Below, piece by piece: positions 53,301-55,095 of a stretch of 55,095 bases of DNA. The position numbers were made by a program, and so were the translations under genes. A model generated the notes under the pieces. That model ran no database searches, was not told where the DNA came from, and saw only the letters and a list, made by a program, of their open reading frames with translations. Every line of letters starts with the position of its first letter. Position 1 is the first letter of the stretch. The stretch covers positions 1,876,483 through 1,931,577 of the forward strand of contig RPFO01000102.1 in assembly GCA_009746045.1 (NCBI GenBank). The letters are read 5' to 3'. This DNA is from Mesostigma viride. Taxonomy: Eukaryota; Streptophyta; Mesostigmatophyceae; Mesostigmatales; Mesostigmataceae.

Positions 53301-54711
53301 TGACAGAGAAGCCGGTGAGCTGGAAGCTGACGTCCTCATCGTTTGCGCCACACGATGCGCCATGGTTTATGACCACCGTCACCTGTCATGAAGCGGTATC
53401 GACGCCGCATGGGCAGGGTTACCGTGGCGATAAGTTTCCACACAGCCATGTGTGCGGGGGGAGCAGGAGGCAGGAGGCCCTCCGCCTTGCGGGTGCTGCC
53501 TTGTAAAGTGATCGGGTGGGAAATTGCTACAAAACAGCACCGGACGACGAGTAATTAAGTACTGGCAACGACGAGCGCTTAGCTGCCGTTGACAGCAATG
53601 ACGAGCGCTTGGTTACTGTCAACAGCAATGACGAGCACTTAGTAGCTGTCAACAGCAACGACGAGCGCTTAGTAGCTGTCAACAGCAATGACGAGCGCTT
53701 AGTAGCTGTCACAGCAATGACGAGCGCTTAGTCACTGTCAACAGCAACGACGAGCACTTAGTTACTGTTGACAGCGACAACAAGCGCTTAGTTAGTGTCA
53801 ACAGCAACGACGAGCGCTTAGTTACTGTTGACAGCGACAACAAGCGCTTAGTTAGTGTCAACAGCAACGACGAGCGCTTAGTTACTGTCAACAGCAACGA
53901 CGGGCGCTTAGTTAGTGTCAACAGCAACGACGAGCGCTTAGTTACTGTCAACAGCAACGACGAGCGCTTAGTTAGTGTCAACAGCAACGACGAGCGCTCT
54001 AGTACTATGAGCAACGGCATGCAGATCGCGAATAGGTCAACTGCATGGTTGCCCCACATGCAACCTGCAGACAACACCGAGCAGTAAGGCTGATACCTCT
54101 CCTTGCTTGCTTGAAAGCCACCAATGCCCAGCAGGCAGCTTCTACAACATTTGGAGGTACCGGACGCGCCCCCCTCCCCCAAAATAAAGTCAATTTAAAA
54201 CACTACAGATTGCCAACACCCGATTTACTAAATCTGATGCATCAAAGACGCCACCTCCTCACCTGGCTGGGCTCAAACGTCCACCCATCGGGGCCATTGA
54301 TCTTGATCACAAACGTGCCCTGGAGCATGTGGAAGGGCAACGAGGCAGCAAGAGGAGGGTGCGTGTTAGTACTGCTGCACGTAGTAAATGCGGGTGCGCG
54401 TCCGTTATCTTTTCTAATGTTATACTACAACAATTACATAAACGCCACGGAGCTGAATGCATGCCACAACCATGGCACGCGCACGGGGCCCAGGGTGCCG
54501 CCCACCTTGTCCACAACAGAGGTCAGAGAAACTCAAAACCACCCAAGTTGCTGTAACACACACGTTTGTGAACCGAGCCACCCACCTTGTGCAACACACA
54601 TTGGGGAAGGGGGCCACCACCCACCTTGTCGTAGACGGGGATGAAATAGTACCCGTTGGGCGCACACTCCGTCTCGTGTTTCACCACGCCCTCAGGGGTG
54701 TTCAATTGGAC
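50301..54711 (-). CDS. NOMO: NOMO homologue (ER translocon-associated), N-terminal portion only
   Basis: Exons in coding order: 54625-54711 (VQLNTPEGVVKHE, ECAPNGYYFIPVYDK), 54263-54319 (GTFVIKINGPDGWTFEPSQ), 53293-53382 (SFQLTGFSVMGQ), 52019-52193 (PTGVTVTLTPVDD, PGGKYAFRNVLTG), 51203-51345 (GRYLASASHPTW, FAILGYSLLAPVV), 50301-50472 (GNGVQGVEMFLYSDD, AEFYGVPCG). All phases fit; 724 nt, 241 residues. Order and motifs match the first prealbumin-like beta-sandwich repeats of NOMO (CAPNxGYF, FTGFSVxG, PGGKxxF, HPTW). NOMO, with nicalin and TMEM147, forms the ER-membrane BOS complex that works with the multipass translocon. The signal peptide exon would lie right of 54712, in or beyond the GGGT tract. 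The remaining roughly 850 residues and the transmembrane anchor are absent downstream, so the gene is truncated or split. Confidence 0.85.
50960..51150. repeat. Minisatellite of CACACGCACAGC units in a NOMO intron
   Basis: About fifteen 12-bp units (CACACGCACAGC and variants such as CACACTCACAGC and CCCGCACACAGC) are in tandem between exons 50301-50472 and 51203-51345. Confidence 0.9.
53119..53312 (-). repeat. 87-bp tandem duplication spanning the end of a NOMO exon and its donor
   Basis: GAAGCCGGTGAG starts recur at 53134, 53221 and 53308, giving a period of 87 bp. Each unit repeats the last bases of exon 53293-53382 (TGFSVMGQ, or TGFSAMGQ in the outermost copy) and the beginning of the intron (GTTGGTGGGAATG). 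Because 87 is a multiple of three and no stop arises, the frame stays open through all copies to about 53098, so retention would add 29-residue repeats. Confidence 0.85.
53567..54000. repeat. 30-bp minisatellite in a NOMO intron
   Basis: The unit TTAGTTACTGTCAACAGCAA plus CGACGAGCGC recurs about fourteen times. In the right half, units pair into a 60-bp higher-order pattern (GTTGACAGCGACAACAAGCG alternating with GTCAACAGCAACGACGAGCG). Confidence 0.9.
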
Positions 54712-54959
54712 CTGGGCCATTGTAAAAAGGGACAGGGGGCACATGGTAGAGGCATCCGTCATGGAAGGGCAAGGGAGAAGGTAGTTGGACCTGCTGCAGG
54801 ACAGGGGCGACGGTGAGGAGTCGGAGAGAGAATACGTGGAAGGGGGTAGATGGGGAAGGGGGGGACGAAATGTGACAGGGAAAAGTGGATGTGGTCGAAG
54901 AATGGTGGCGTGAAGGGGAGGGTAGGAGAAGGGTCGGAAAATGCACATGTGTGTGTGGT

Positions 54960-55095
54960 TGGTTGGTTGGTTGGAGGGTTGGAGGGTGGGAGGGTGGGTG
55001 GGTGGGTGGGTGGGTGGGTGGGTGGGTGGGTGGGTGGGTGGGTGGGTGGGTGGGTGGGTGGGTGGGTGGGTGGGTGGGTGGGTGGGTGGGTGGGT
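54960..55095. repeat. (GGGT)n tract at the right edge
   Basis: GGTTGGTTGGTTGG leads into GGAGGGT variants and then a run of about 27 GGGT units to the end of the window. It is strongly G-strand biased and able to form G-quadruplexes. It may mark an assembly break rather than a true end. Confidence 0.9.

Noticed and set aside
53567-54000. Possible CRISPR array or tandem coding repeat (TKRSSLLLT)
   Set aside because: Units are contiguous 30-bp minisatellite copies without unique spacers and lie in an intron of a eukaryotic gene.
54960-55095. Telomere
   Set aside because: The GGGT repeat differs from common telomere types (TTTAGGG, TTAGGG), and NOMO upstream exons should lie beyond it.

Overview
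The window comes from an intron-rich eukaryotic nuclear genome. Genes are made of many short exons with GT-AG introns, and the rest is packed with eukaryotic mobile elements: a DIRS-like tyrosine-recombinase retrotransposon, a Ty3/gypsy chromovirus with LTRs, L1-like LINEs, a piggyBac-like element, MITEs and fold-back elements. An algal or other protist genome is the likeliest source. I cannot name the species.

All recognisable host genes lie on the minus strand. (1) 235-11568 is gene A, a fusion of an N-terminal signal segment, a DnaJ J-domain with its HPD motif, a polyglutamine linker and a thioredoxin-like domain with a CPEC motif. It runs off the left edge. (2) 35612-42850 (locus B) and about 43.2-48.74 kb (locus C) are paralogues of the thioredoxin part of A. 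They share exon lengths, intron phases and an active site split by a phase-1 intron, and each has a linker of a different kind: 26 CAG codons in A, seventeen 26-residue repeats in B, a charged E/K/R/Q stretch in C. B and C may be one gene or two. The layout resembles the ER J-protein/thioredoxin fusions ERdj5 and ERdj8. (3) 50301-54711 holds six exons of the N-terminal part of NOMO, an ER translocon-associated protein; the rest of NOMO is missing. The recognisable genes therefore all point to the secretory pathway.

Elements from left to right: the DIRS-like element (about 1.7-5.9 kb) sits in intron 5 of gene A. A TIR element (11.82-12.72 kb) lies just upstream of gene A. From 13.0 to 22.8 kb there is a nest of LINE fragments in alternating orientation, many ending in a short hairpin plus a TTAA-repeat tail, with a palindrome, a gag-like ORF and a 1.35-kb piggyBac-like element among them. 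A 10.5-kb chromovirus (22762-33265) with two 703-bp LTRs and a GGATA target duplication sits inside a LINE. A 1079-bp palindrome-of-palindromes has inserted into the chromovirus leader with its own GATTC duplication. A MITE lies at a splice donor in locus C. The right edge ends in a (GGGT)n tract.

Exon joins were made by eye from splice consensus, phase and comparison of paralogues. Coding lengths summed over the models of A (714 nt) and B (2430 nt) are multiples of three.
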